A stretch of 64,000 nucleotides of DNA from Bin52 sp965243345. GTDB lineage: Bacteria; Pseudomonadota; Alphaproteobacteria; Thalassobaculales; Thalassobaculaceae. A program made the translations under genes and the position numbers. Below the pieces are notes generated by a model. That model did not search any database and was not told the origin of the DNA. It saw nothing but the letters and a program-made list of their open reading frames with translations. Shown here piece after piece: positions 8,730 through 17,465 of the stretch; the first letter of the stretch is position 1, and every line of letters begins with the position of its first letter. Location: contig CBDEUR010000003.1 in the NCBI GenBank assembly GCA_965243345.1, positions 558,001-622,000 on the forward strand. The letters run 5' to 3'.

Positions 8730-10082
8730 ATGGAAGGCAATCTCAACGCCCTGACGACGGTATTCACCGAGTTCTATTACTGGGCGACCATACCGTTGAT
8801 GTTCTTCATCCATATAGGATTCTGCATGTACGAAGTCGGCGCGAGCCGGCGGCGCAACCACATGCACACCCTGATGAAGAACACGATGCTGATTCCGCTG
8901 GTGACCATCACGTTCTTCTTCTTCGGCTGGTGGCTGTACTGGGCCATGCCGAACGGGCCCTGGATTACGGGGGGCCTCGATCTCGCGATGGGAGAGGCCA
9001 ACACACCCTGGTCCGCAACCATGGGTCCGAACACGGGCGACCGGATCACCGGCGTGTTCTGGGCAGCTTTCCTGCTGTTCTCGTGGACGGCGGCCTCCAT
9101 CGTGTCGGGTTCGGTGATCGAGCGGATCAACTCCGGTGCCTTCTGGATCCTTGCCGTCATCATCGGATCGGTCGCCTGGATCATCGACGCGGCCTGGGGC
9201 TGGCATTACGGCGGCTGGATGGTCCAGTTGCTGGGCTATCACGACGCCTACGCCTCCGGCGTGATCCACGCGATCGCCGGCGGGTTTGCGCTCGGTATCC
9301 TGGTGGTGCTGGGTCTACGACTCGGCAAGTTCGCCGCGGACGGCACACCGCGGGAGATCAACCCCCACAACCCGTGGATGGTGTGCATCGGCCTGTTCCT
9401 GATCTATGCCGGCTTCTGGGGCTTCTACGTCGCCTGCAACGTGCCGATCATCAGCCCCGAAGGAATAGGCGGCCAGATCACTGGCGACACCTGGACGGCG
9501 ACGACCATCTACCTGACGCCGACCACCCTCAGCGCCATCACGGTGAATTTCCTGATGTCGCTCTCGGGCGGCCTGCTGGTCGGTTATCTGGTGTCCGGCG
9601 GCAATGCCTTCTGGACCTATTCCGGCGGCCTGGCGGGCATCATCACGGCGTCGGCAGGCAACGATCTGTACCATCCGATCCATGCCATGATCATCGGCGG
9701 CTTCGGCACGTACTGTGCCTACAAGCTGCACTTCTGGGTGGAGCGGAAGTTCAAGATCGACGATGCCGTCGGCGCGGTGGCGGTCCACGGCTATGCCGGC
9801 TTCATCGGCCTTGTGGTCTGTGGCTTCGTGCTGTGGGGCCATCCGAGTTCGCCCTATGAAGGCTACGCGGCGATCAACCCGCTCGGGCAGTTCGTCGGCG
9901 CGATCATCATGTTCTTCGTGCTCGGTTTCCTGCCGGGCTGGGTGGTCGCCAGGATCCTGGCGGCGGCTGGCATGCTGCGGATTCCCAGGCAGGTCGAGCT
10001 GCTGGGGCTGGACTTCGCGACCAACCGCGACGAACAGGCGGCCGCAGCCGATGTCCGCGAAACCGAAAAGGCGGCCGTCTGA
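8730..10082 (+). CDS. amt: Divergent ammonium/methylammonium transporter (Amt family)
   Basis: A channel protein of 450 residues with about eleven membrane helices and no cleavable signal peptide. The two pore histidines of Amt proteins fit H180 (SGVIHAIAGG) and H353 (AVAVHGYAGFIG). An Asp stands eight residues before the first (D172), as in AmtB. The usual DFAGG motif is replaced by DAYASG, and the protein starts with an unusually short N-terminus, so it is a divergent branch. It sits in the same island as gmaS and mgsABC, which suggests methylamine or recovered ammonium as substrate. The start has GGGGAG about 9 bases upstream. Two operator-like repeats lie in its promoter region. Confidence 0.85.
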   Translation: MEGNLNALTTVFTEFYYWATIPLMFFIHIGFCMYEVGASRRRNHMHTLMKNTMLIPLVTITFFFFGWWLYWAMPNGPWITGGLDLAMGEANTPWSATMGPNTGDRITGVFWAAFLLFSWTAASIVSGSVIERINSGAFWILAVIIGSVAWIIDAAWGWHYGGWMVQLLGYHDAYASGVIHAIAGGFALGILVVLGLRLGKFAADGTPREINPHNPWMVCIGLFLIYAGFWGFYVACNVPIISPEGIGGQITGDTWTATTIYLTPTTLSAITVNFLMSLSGGLLVGYLVSGGNAFWTYSGGLAGIITASAGNDLYHPIHAMIIGGFGTYCAYKLHFWVERKFKIDDAVGAVAVHGYAGFIGLVVCGFVLWGHPSSPYEGYAAINPLGQFVGAIIMFFVLGFLPGWVVARILAAAGMLRIPRQVELLGLDFATNRDEQAAAADVRETEKAAV

Positions 10083-10159
10083 TCGGCTGACCCCATTCGC
10101 TCCGGTATCCACCGGCATCCCCATGCCGGTGGACCGGGGGCCGGAAAAGGAGAATTGGC

Positions 10160-10378
10160 ATGTCTACGACAGGCATCGAGAGCTGGGCGGTCGATATGAA
10201 AGACATCGGCGCCATTTACCCCTTCCAGGGCATGGAAGGGCTGTTCCTGGTTGTCGGCGTGGTGCTGTGGCTTGGCTGGCACGTCCTGCAGACGCGGGCC
10301 GAGAAGGCCGACTATGACGGGGTCGTCAGCCGGCATGGTGACGAGGCCTCGATCAACGAGGCCCTTGAAGGCGATTGA
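10160..10378 (+). CDS. Small single-helix membrane protein linked to the transporter
   Basis: A protein of 72 residues with one membrane segment (about residues 27-45, GLFLVVGVVLWLGWHVLQT) and a charged C-terminal tail rich in Asp and Glu. AAGGAG sits about 7 bases upstream of the ATG. The gene starts 77 bp after amt and is followed by a strong hairpin, so it ends the amt transcript. I recognise no family. Position suggests a partner or regulator of the transporter, in the place where a GlnK gene often sits. It is not GlnK-like in sequence. Confidence 0.65.
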   Translation: MSTTGIESWAVDMKDIGAIYPFQGMEGLFLVVGVVLWLGWHVLQTRAEKADYDGVVSRHGDEASINEALEGD

Positions 10379-10416
10379 CCGGCGTGCCCCCCGGGGCACG
10401 CGCACACGCCCGCAAA

Positions 10417-10440
10417 CCCCCGCCGGTCTGCCGGCGGGGG
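10417..10440 (+). terminator. Strong hairpin after the amt operon
   Basis: A perfect 10-bp GC-rich stem (10417-10426 with 10431-10440) closes a TCTG loop 39 bp after the stop of the 72-residue gene. No T-run follows, so it may need Rho or may only block the 3' end from decay. Its placement fits the end of the amt transcript. Confidence 0.6.
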
Positions 10441-10524
10441 GCTTGCCGGGCCTGCACTTCGGCCTGCACGCGCCTCCAGGGGAACGGGCCGCTGCCCGTC
10501 GGGTGCGGTCTGCCCTCGGTGTAG

Positions 10525-10625
10525 CGGCTGAAGCGGATCGACCGCTCCGGCAGACCGGCATGAGCGTTTCCGGGATCGCCGTCGGCTGCGGGTTCCCGTC
10601 GGCATCTCGCCCGGGGCCGACATCC
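10525..10625 (+). pseudogene. Possible second AraC-type DNA-binding fragment
   Basis: One plus-strand frame reads EADRPLRQTGMSVSGIAVGC followed by GFPSAS. This resembles the final helix-turn-helix of AraC-family proteins (LLRQTxxSxxEIAxxCGFxSxS). The similar fragment on the other side of amt strengthens the idea. No upstream domain is readable and there is no start codon. I give this low to moderate weight. Confidence 0.3.
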
Positions 10626-10731
10626 CGCGCGGGGCCACGGCACAACGCCGTGACACTGTTACCGCGGCGGCTGGCATGCTGTTACCGGTCTTGCTAACGT
10701 CGTCGCCGGCAAACGAGACAGGGCGAGCGTC

Positions 10732-11292
10732 GTGACCCCGGAGACCCTTCGCCAACAGTTTCTTGTCTGGCAATGCCGGCTGCGCCAGATCGCCATGCGC
10801 GAGGATGGCGGCCGGCCGGCCGAGGGGATGCGGCCGAAGGTACTGTCGCCGGAGGGCCACTCGCTTTCCGAGGGTGTGATCGTCCTGCTGGTCCGCAGCG
10901 ACCCGGCGGAAAGTTCCGATTTCTTCGAGTTCCAGGTCCGGCGGAACCACGATCCCAACGAGGTCTACCAGAAGGGCCTCACTTTCCTGCAGTCAACCCA
11001 TTACCACCGGGCCAACCGGTTTTCGGACGAAATGACCGCCCTTTTCCTGCCGGAATCCCGGCTTGCGGCATTGCTGGTGGAACTCGGGGCCTGCCGTCTG
11101 GAGTTCCGTCAGTTCGGACAGTCCTACCGGCTGCCCTCGGCCGTGCGCGAGATGACGACGGAGGAACCGGCGTACCGCAACACGCTGTGGCACAACCGGA
11201 TGTTCAACACCCGGCTTTCGGACGATGTACGCATTCTGGGCTTCAGGCCCGACTGGGCGGCGGCAGCCGCGCTGCTCGCGGGGTCTGAATGA
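10732..11292 (+). CDS. Hypothetical protein next to the methylamine genes
   Basis: A soluble protein of 186 residues starting at a GTG. It has well-balanced codon use, a His/Asn-rich middle (RRNHDPNEVYQKGL, STHYHRANRF) and a C-terminal part LWHNRMFNTRLSDDVRILGF. There is no signal peptide, membrane helix or motif I know. It converges on the unknown 136-residue gene at the end of the gmaS-mgs operon with only 18 bp between the stops. It lies 353 bp after the amt partner gene, beyond a hairpin, so it probably has its own promoter. The function is unknown. Confidence 0.7.
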   Translation: MTPETLRQQFLVWQCRLRQIAMREDGGRPAEGMRPKVLSPEGHSLSEGVIVLLVRSDPAESSDFFEFQVRRNHDPNEVYQKGLTFLQSTHYHRANRFSDEMTALFLPESRLAALLVELGACRLEFRQFGQSYRLPSAVREMTTEEPAYRNTLWHNRMFNTRLSDDVRILGFRPDWAAAAALLAGSE

Positions 11293-11310
11293 CGCCGCCG
11301 CGGAAGAGCG

Positions 11311-11721
11311 TCAGAACTTGCGATAGGCCCTGTAGAGATCGACCATCGGATGGTCGGGCGACATCTGGAACTTGATCAGCATTTCCCGGGCGATCATGTC
11401 CCGATCCTGCTGGTTGTCCGGCAATTCCATGTCCTCGGGGATCGCGACCCAGCCATTGATGTTCCTGTCGAACACGGCAGCCTGACCCTCATCATAGCCC
11501 ATATGGACATCTTCCAGCCAATTCAGGTCGTCCCAGCCCATGAACTCGAGATAGTCTCTCAGGAACGGGGTCAGCCTGTCGTAGTCCGGCAGCAGGTTGA
11601 CATCGTACCGATAGCCGATGTGTTGCCCGATGGTCTTCTCGCGCTCAGAATCGAGCCCGTCGCCCTTCAGGAAATGGTCGACGTCGTCAATCCTGGCGCC
11701 CTTGTATCCGGATCCGGCCAT
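11311..11721 (-). CDS. Unknown small protein at the end of the gmaS-mgs operon
   Basis: A soluble acidic protein of 136 residues rich in Asp, Tyr and Met (LLPDYDRLTPFLRDYLEFMG, DMELPDNQQDRDMIAREML, FQMSPDHPMVDLYRAYRKF). It has no Cys, signal peptide or membrane helix. The start is 17 bp after the mgsC stop, on the same strand, so it is almost certainly co-transcribed with gmaS-mgsABC. It does not resemble the N-methylglutamate dehydrogenase subunits that follow mgsC in known clusters. I do not recognise the family. A role as an accessory or regulatory subunit of the pathway is inferred from position only. Confidence 0.75.
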   Translation of the reverse strand: MAGSGYKGARIDDVDHFLKGDGLDSEREKTIGQHIGYRYDVNLLPDYDRLTPFLRDYLEFMGWDDLNWLEDVHMGYDEGQAAVFDRNINGWVAIPEDMELPDNQQDRDMIAREMLIKFQMSPDHPMVDLYRAYRKF

Positions 11722-11738
11722 CTTGCGAGCCCTTCCGT

Positions 11739-13115
11739 CTAGATGTGGTGATAGTCCTTGACGCCGACCGTGTACTCGGTGCCGGCAAGCGGAACCTGCG
11801 CAATCGCGGAAGCCTCCATCGTCAGCGCGGCCAGGTCTTCGGGCTCAAGGCTGTGAATGTCGGTCTTGCCGCAGGCGCGGGCCATCATCTGCGCTTCCAT
11901 GGTCAGCGTGTGCAGGAAATTGTAGACGCGCTCTGCGGCTTCGTCGGGATTGAGCCGCCTGCGCAAGTCCGGATCCTGGGTCGCGACGCCGACCGGGCAA
12001 CGGCCGGTGTGACAGTGATAGCAGGCGCCGGCAGGAACTCCCATCTCCGACGGGTAGTCGGCCTCGGGAATGGCCTTGTTGCAGTTGAGCGCCATCAGTG
12101 CCGCATGGCCGATCGCGATGGCGTCCGCGCCGAGTGCGAGAGCCTTGGCCACATCGCCGCCGTTGCGAATGCCGCCCGCATAGACCAGGGAAATCTCGCC
12201 CCGCTTGCCGAGGTCGTCGATTGCCCGTCGGGCCTGGCGGATCGCGGCGATGCCCGGCACGCCGGTCTCCTCGGTCGCCAGGTGCGGGCCGGCACCGGTG
12301 CCGCCTTCCATGCCGTCGATGTAGATCGAGTCCGGGTCGCACTTCACCGCCATGCGCACATCGTCATACACGCGCGCGGCGCCGAGCTTCAGCTGGATCG
12401 GAATCTGCCAGTCGGTCGCTTCCCTGATTTCCAGAATCTTCAGTGCCAGGTCGTCGGGTCCCAGCCAGTCCGGATGACGGGCCGGAGAGCGCTGGTCGAT
12501 ACCGGCCGGCAGCGACCGCATCTCGGCCACCTGATCAGTCACCTTCTGCCCCATCAGGTGGCCTCCGAGACCGACCTTGCAGCCCTGGCCAATGAAGAAT
12601 TCGCACCCGTCCGCCAGCAGCAGATGATGCGGGTTGAAGCCGTAGCGCGACTGGATGCACTGATAGAACCACTTGGACGAATAGCGCCGTTCGTCGGGGA
12701 TCATGCCGCCTTCGCCGGAGCAGGTGGCGGTGCCGGCCATGGTGGCGCCGCGGGCAAGCGCCGTCTTGGCCTCGAACGAGAGCGCGCCGAAGCTCATGCC
12801 GGTGATGTAGACCGGGATGTCCAGTTCCATCGGCCGCTTCGCGCGCGGGCCGATCACCGTCCGGGTTTCGCACTTCTCGCGATAGCCCTCGATCACGAAG
12901 CGGGTCAGCGTTCCGGGCAAGAAGGTAAGGTCGTCCCAGTGCGGAATTTTCTTGAAGAGCGAGAAGCCGCGCATGCGGTAGCGGCCCAGCTCCGATTTCA
13001 CATGGATGTCGTTTATGACTTCCCGCGTGAAAATCTGGCTCTTGCCGAGGATGTACTGTTCCTCCTCTTCCAGCCTGGACTGACCGGTGTCGTCCGGGTC
13101 CGGATCGTGCAGCAT
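11739..13115 (-). CDS. mgsC: N-methylglutamate synthase subunit C (glutamate-synthase-like FMN domain)
   Basis: A protein of 458 residues homologous to the FMN and iron-sulfur core of glutamate synthase. It shows the barrel segments YITGMSFGALSFEAKTALARG, IDGMEGGTGAGPHLATEETG and YAGGIRNGGDVAKALALGAD, and the cluster-binding Cys motif CYHCHTGRCPVGVATQDP. In the methylamine pathway the MgsABC complex moves the methylamino group from gamma-glutamylmethylamide to form N-methylglutamate. The split into three small genes beside gmaS distinguishes it from ordinary GltB. The gene follows mgsB by 48 bp and precedes the 136-residue gene by 17 bp. Confidence 0.88.
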   Translation of the reverse strand: MLHDPDPDDTGQSRLEEEEQYILGKSQIFTREVINDIHVKSELGRYRMRGFSLFKKIPHWDDLTFLPGTLTRFVIEGYREKCETRTVIGPRAKRPMELDIPVYITGMSFGALSFEAKTALARGATMAGTATCSGEGGMIPDERRYSSKWFYQCIQSRYGFNPHHLLLADGCEFFIGQGCKVGLGGHLMGQKVTDQVAEMRSLPAGIDQRSPARHPDWLGPDDLALKILEIREATDWQIPIQLKLGAARVYDDVRMAVKCDPDSIYIDGMEGGTGAGPHLATEETGVPGIAAIRQARRAIDDLGKRGEISLVYAGGIRNGGDVAKALALGADAIAIGHAALMALNCNKAIPEADYPSEMGVPAGACYHCHTGRCPVGVATQDPDLRRRLNPDEAAERVYNFLHTLTMEAQMMARACGKTDIHSLEPEDLAALTMEASAIAQVPLAGTEYTVGVKDYHHI

Positions 13116-13163
13116 GTCGGTCTCTCCCTGCGGTTCGACGGCGCTTCGTGAAACAGGCCCTGC

Positions 13164-14006
13164 CTAGAGGACCAGCTTCTTCTCCGTCGGTTCGAGATTG
13201 TCGTAGCTCCAGAGCTGCTTGCCGGCGACGATCTTGGTGAAATGATCAACGCCCTTCCCGGGCAGCAATTCGTACATGGTCAGCTTGCGGGTCAGCCAGG
13301 CGCGGTCGAGGTCGGTCAGCTCCGCCGGGACCGCGTCGACGCCGAGGTCCTGGATCTCGCCGCCGATATATATGGTGCCGTCATACATGGAATCGCCGAG
13401 GTTCTTTCCGGCATTGCCGCAGACCACGATGCGCCCGCGCTGCATCATGAACCCGGAGAACGCGCCGGTATCGCCGCCGACGACGATGGTGCCGCCCTTC
13501 TGGTCGATCCCGGTGCGCGAGCCGACCGAACCCTTGCACACCAGATCGCCTCCGCGCAGCGCGGCGCCGAAGGTGGAGCCGGCATTCTTCTCGATCACGC
13601 ATACCCCGGCCATCATGTTCTCGCCGAACGACCAGCCGACGCGGCCGGCAATCCGCACAGACGGGCCGTCGAGCAGGCCGCAGCCGAAATAGCCCAGACT
13701 GCCATCGACGATGAAGTTCATCCGGTTCAGGATGCCGACGATCAGCGAATGCTTGGCGCCCGGATTCCGGAGCACGATGCTGCCGTGACCGGAATCCATC
13801 AGGTCACGGATTTTCCGGTTGATTTCCGAGGGTTCCAGATCGGCACAGTCGATTTCTGCGCGCCGGTTGAAATCGACATCACGCGCGAAGTGGTAGGCGA
13901 ACCCGCCTTCGTTCCGGAGCGTGAACTTGGTCTTGATGTCCCGGCCGGTCAGGGGCTCGGTATGCATGCCCATCAGTGTGGACGCGGAGTCGCCTACGCC
14001 TGCCAT
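13164..14006 (-). CDS. mgsB: N-methylglutamate synthase subunit B (GltB C-terminal-like)
   Basis: A protein of 280 residues made of the right-handed beta-helix of the glutamate synthase GXGXG domain. Glycine-rich repeats run through the middle (GSLGYFGCGLLDGPSVRIAG, GDTGAFSGFMMQRGRIVVCG, SMYDGTIYIGGEIQDLG). This domain has a structural role in the channel between active sites. The start at 14006 overlaps the end of mgsA by 13 bp. A second in-frame Met at residue 12 is a possible alternative start. It is the middle gene of gmaS-mgsA-mgsB-mgsC. Confidence 0.87.
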   Translation of the reverse strand: MAGVGDSASTLMGMHTEPLTGRDIKTKFTLRNEGGFAYHFARDVDFNRRAEIDCADLEPSEINRKIRDLMDSGHGSIVLRNPGAKHSLIVGILNRMNFIVDGSLGYFGCGLLDGPSVRIAGRVGWSFGENMMAGVCVIEKNAGSTFGAALRGGDLVCKGSVGSRTGIDQKGGTIVVGGDTGAFSGFMMQRGRIVVCGNAGKNLGDSMYDGTIYIGGEIQDLGVDAVPAELTDLDRAWLTRKLTMYELLPGKGVDHFTKIVAGKQLWSYDNLEPTEKKLVL

Positions 14007-14929
14007 ACCCGGATCTCCTCGTCGTAGGGGTCGGTGGTGTCGATCTCGTGCGGGATGATCGCCCTGATCGCGACTTCCTCCGAAGCCAGTGCGACCATGT
14101 CGTCCGCCTCGTAGAGGACCATCGGTTTCGCGGCCATGGTATCCTTGGCCATGCCGAGTTCGTTTCGAGTGGTGATCAGGTAGGTGAACACCCCGTCGAT
14201 CTCGTGGATCGACTTCCGCAGGGAGTCCTCGAGCGTCATGCCCTTCTCGAGATTGACCGCGGTGTAGACCGCCAGAAGCTCCGAATCGCAGTTGCTGACG
14301 AAGCGCTGTCCACTACGCTCGAGCTGGCGGCGCATCAACCAGTAGTTGGTGATCTGGCCGTTGTGGACGACTGCGATGTCGTTGTACGGATAGGCCCAGT
14401 ACGGGTGAGCGGAACGAATATCGACATCCGACTCCGTAGCCATCCTCGTATGGCCGATACCGTGGGTTCCCCTGAACCTGCCCAGGCCGTACGCGCCGGA
14501 AACGTCGGCCGCGTCGCCCAGGTCCTTGACCAGTTCCAGGGCGCTGCCGATCGACAGGATCTCCGTACCCTCGATTTCCTCCATCTGGTCGGCCAGGTCC
14601 TTCATGTCGCCGTCATAGGAGATCCGGTAGCGGGTCGCATACTCCGTCGGTTCGTCCGCACCGAGAACGACAACGCCCAGCTCCTTCAGCAAGCCGTCGA
14701 CAGCTGTCCTGCGTTCTGCAATGGCCCGGCGGACCCTGGTCCCGCGGCCCAGGTCTTCCTGCTCGGCCACCTTGAACCGCAGGATGTACTCGCTCGGTCC
14801 GGGCTCGCCGTAGACCGCGAACCCGGTGGAATCCGGGCCGCGGTGCTTCAGCGCCTGAAGCATGGCGGTCATTTCCCCGCCGATGTTGCGGGCACCGTCC
14901 CGGTAGATCAGTCCTGCAATGCCGCACAT
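13994..14929 (-). CDS. mgsA: N-methylglutamate synthase subunit A (class II amidotransferase)
   Basis: A protein of 311 residues that begins MCGIAGLIYRDG. After Met removal, Cys2 is the N-terminal nucleophile of class II glutamine amidotransferases. Further hallmarks are HRGPDSTGFAVYG, GIGHTRMATESD and HNGQITNYW. It would release methylamine (or ammonia) from gamma-glutamylmethylamide for the MgsC site. It lies 28 bp after gmaS and overlaps mgsB. The length is that of the isolated amidotransferase domain rather than full GltB. Confidence 0.88.
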   Translation of the reverse strand: MCGIAGLIYRDGARNIGGEMTAMLQALKHRGPDSTGFAVYGEPGPSEYILRFKVAEQEDLGRGTRVRRAIAERRTAVDGLLKELGVVVLGADEPTEYATRYRISYDGDMKDLADQMEEIEGTEILSIGSALELVKDLGDAADVSGAYGLGRFRGTHGIGHTRMATESDVDIRSAHPYWAYPYNDIAVVHNGQITNYWLMRRQLERSGQRFVSNCDSELLAVYTAVNLEKGMTLEDSLRKSIHEIDGVFTYLITTRNELGMAKDTMAAKPMVLYEADDMVALASEEVAIRAIIPHEIDTTDPYDEEIRVWQA

Positions 14930-14957
14930 AGCGTGCCTCTCCCTTCGATCGTCGTGC

Positions 14958-16427
14958 CTAAGGCAGGCAATTCAGATAGGTCTCCATGTCCCACTCGGTC
15001 GTGGTGTGCAGGAAACGCTCCCACTCGTCCCGCTTGTACTCCTCGTAAAGACGGTACATGTCGCCGGGCATGGATGCCTTGATCACTTCGTCCTGGGCGA
15101 GCGCATCAAGCGCGGCGCCAAGCGTCATGGGCAGTCTCTTGACCTGCTTGCCGGCTTCCATGGCCTGGTAGATGTTGCGGTCTTCCGGCGGGCCGGGATC
15201 GATATCGTTCCTGATGCCGTCGTCGGCCGCCTTGAGGATCGCGCCGGCCATCAGGTACGGGTTCACCATCGAATCCACCGACCGGTATTCGAAGCGCCCC
15301 GGCGCGGATATGCGCAGCCCGGTCGTCCGGTTCTGGTACCCCCAGTCGGCGAAGACCGGTGCCCAGAAGCCGGTATCCCACAGGCGGCGGTAGGAATTGA
15401 CGGTGGATGCGCCGATCGCCGTCAGCGCGCCCAGATGCTTGACGATCCCGCCTACCACCTGCAGTCCGACCTTGCCGGGCAGCTGCGGGTCGTCGGTATC
15501 GGGCATGAAGGTGTTCTCGCCGCCCTTCAGATAGGTGAAATTGTTCGCCATGCCGGGCAGGGGATCGTTGCCGAGCGGCTTCAGTTCCTCCTCGCCGCCG
15601 CGCCACAGCGAAATGTTGTGATGGCAGCCCGAAGCCGAGACGCCCATGAACGGCTTCGTCATGAAGCAGGCGATCAGGTTGAACTCGCGGGCAACCTGGG
15701 CGCAGATCTGGCGATAGGTCGTCAACCGGTCGGCCGTGCGCAGCGCATCGTCGAAGGTGAAGTTGAGCTCGAGCTGGCCGGGCGCGTCCTCGTGGTCCCC
15801 CTGGATCATGTCCAGCCCCATCGCCCGCGAATACTCGATGACCCGCATATAGACCGGACGCAGGCTCTCGAACTGGTCGATATGGTAGCAATAGGGCTTC
15901 GAGAAGCCGCCGTCCGGCTTGCCGTCCTCACCCCGCTTGAGCCACATCATCTCCGGCTCGGTGCCGTGGCGCAGGTGCAGGCCGTCGTGATCTTCCTGGA
16001 ACTGCGCATGGATGCGGCGCAGATTACCGCGGCCGTCCGAGGTCAGGAAGGTGCCGGGGTTCTCGCGCTCTTCCCGGTTGCGGAACAGGGTGCACCAGAT
16101 CCGGGCGACCCGCTTGTCCCACGGCAGCTGGCAGAAGGTTTCCGGCTCGGGGATGCCGACCAGCTCCTTTTCCTGCGGCCCGTAGCCCAGATACTCGCCG
16201 TGCCGGTTCAGGAACAGGTTGACGGTCGCGCCGTAGACCAGCTGGAAGCCCCGCTCGGCCACCGTTTCCCAGTGATCCGCCGGGATGCCCTTTCCACATA
16301 TCCGTCCGGTGATCGACACGAACTGGAGATACAGGTACTGGATCCCCATTTCGTCGATCATCCCGCGCACCTGCTTGACCAGTTCGTCGCGGCCGTCCTG
16401 TTGTACAAAGGTTTCGATATCCATCAT
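14958..16427 (-). CDS. gmaS: Gamma-glutamylmethylamide synthetase (glutamine-synthetase-like)
   Basis: A protein of 489 residues of the glutamine synthetase fold that would join glutamate and methylamine using ATP. Conserved segments include GDHEDAPGQLELNF (metal ligands), the FMGVSASGCHHNISLW loop that binds ATP and glutamate, and RTTGLRISAPGRFEYRSVDS. It is longer than type I GlnA and resembles the GmaS/GlnT branch, and the following mgsABC genes settle the assignment. The start is MMDIETF, where either Met could be used. It is transcribed away from the GntR regulator gene across a 1-kb non-coding region that holds two operator-like repeat groups. Confidence 0.9.
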   Translation of the reverse strand: MMDIETFVQQDGRDELVKQVRGMIDEMGIQYLYLQFVSITGRICGKGIPADHWETVAERGFQLVYGATVNLFLNRHGEYLGYGPQEKELVGIPEPETFCQLPWDKRVARIWCTLFRNREERENPGTFLTSDGRGNLRRIHAQFQEDHDGLHLRHGTEPEMMWLKRGEDGKPDGGFSKPYCYHIDQFESLRPVYMRVIEYSRAMGLDMIQGDHEDAPGQLELNFTFDDALRTADRLTTYRQICAQVAREFNLIACFMTKPFMGVSASGCHHNISLWRGGEEELKPLGNDPLPGMANNFTYLKGGENTFMPDTDDPQLPGKVGLQVVGGIVKHLGALTAIGASTVNSYRRLWDTGFWAPVFADWGYQNRTTGLRISAPGRFEYRSVDSMVNPYLMAGAILKAADDGIRNDIDPGPPEDRNIYQAMEAGKQVKRLPMTLGAALDALAQDEVIKASMPGDMYRLYEEYKRDEWERFLHTTTEWDMETYLNCLP

Positions 16428-16489
16428 GTCGCCGTCCCTTCCTGGCGCGCTTTTCCGAGCCTTGCCGCATCGCCCGGGCGGTTGGAGTG

Positions 16490-16505
16490 ACCAATTCGAA
16501 CCATT
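16490..16505 (+). promoter_or_regulatory. Tandem operator-like pair close to gmaS
   Basis: ACCAAT at 16490-16495 and ACCATT at 16500-16505 form a direct repeat with a 10-bp period, preceded by TG. The pair lies about 63-78 bp upstream of the gmaS start, a usual place for an activator or repressor site. The 18-bp context is nearly the same as the site upstream of the Liv-type importer (15 of 18 positions). Confidence 0.6.
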
Positions 16506-16646
16506 ATACCTGCCCCGGCCGAATGGCGTTGGCTAGCATAATAGGCACTGAAGGACCACGGTGTCATCGGCAATTTCGAGTTGGACAACCGGCTCGGACC
16601 GACGCCACCGCCGGACTGAACGATGTTCAGTTTGCACTGGGCTGTG

Positions 16647-16682
16647 ACCAATTGCAAACCAATAGTGCCAATACCAACCAAT
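16647..16682 (+). promoter_or_regulatory. Four-unit ACCAAT array upstream of gmaS
   Basis: Hexamers at 16647 (ACCAAT), 16658 (ACCAAT), 16667 (GCCAAT) and 16677 (ACCAAT) follow each other at steps of 11, 9 and 10 bp. This is the densest cluster of the motif in the window. It lies 220-255 bp before gmaS. The steps of about one helical turn imply that several protein copies could bind side by side on the same face of the DNA. Confidence 0.6.
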
Positions 16683-17465
16683 TTGTGGCCTGTCGGGAAC
16701 TGCGGGATTCTCGAGACGGCACAGACCTGAAACATCAATCCCCATGAGTGGAGACTCATGAGCAGACAATGAACAAAATGTTGCGTTCGACCATAGTATA
16801 TGGTGTGCAGCCGGTGCTGTCGTCCAGTACCTTGTGTGAGGCTCGCAGGGAGGACTGCGTGCCGACAGGCATCGTGATCACGAACACCGACTGCACGGTT
16901 GATGAAGTCAGGCCTGGATGTGCACGGTGCCATGGACCCGCTCGGCGGTGGAGGCGGGCATGGCGCATGCGATGATCGACGGAACCATCGTCGGGGTGCA
17001 TCGCCGCGACCACGGCGCAAACGGGGGGCTCGCGGTCAGGCCATCGGACGCCTGCGCGGCGGGGTGACAGGCAGGATCGCGGTCTTGACACCCCGCCCGA
17101 CCGGCCACGACAGCAGGTCGGCTGCCGCCCTGATCGAGGGTACGGGTTTCGGCGGGATGATCGGCGAAGCGCCTTCCGGCGCCAACCGGATCCTGGAGCA
17201 CCGTCGGGCCGAGAGGGTCATCCAACAGCACCCCGACCGCGCCGCCGTCCGACGGGTCGACCGCCATACCTGCCGATGGAACGATCGCATCGGGGACGCC
17301 TTTCAGGAATCAGGGAGTTCCGGCATGTCGAAATCCGATACGACAAGCCCGACAGGAGCTCCCGGACCTTGCCCTATGCCTGCTCAACCGTCATAAACGC
17401 TCGATGAATCTCGGCAAGTCCTAGCGAGACAGTGAAATTCTTGGCGAATTCGGGAGTGTGCCGTC

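Larger units (their letters stand above)
16428..17465. other. One-kilobase non-coding region between gmaS and the GntR regulator gene
   Basis: This is unusually long for so dense a genome. It holds two groups of ACCAAT repeats, annotated separately. The half nearer gmaS (16480-16820) is less GC-rich than the coding DNA. The half nearer the regulator gene (16960-17330) is GC-rich, with open frames that do not look coding. No small protein or RNA gene was recognised, though a regulatory RNA could be hidden here. Confidence 0.45.

Noticed and set aside
16651..16672. Possible sigma-54 promoter upstream of gmaS
   Set aside because: On the minus strand TTGGCAC and TTGC boxes exist, but the GG and GC pairs are 12 bases apart instead of the required 10. 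The letters are part of the ACCAAT array.
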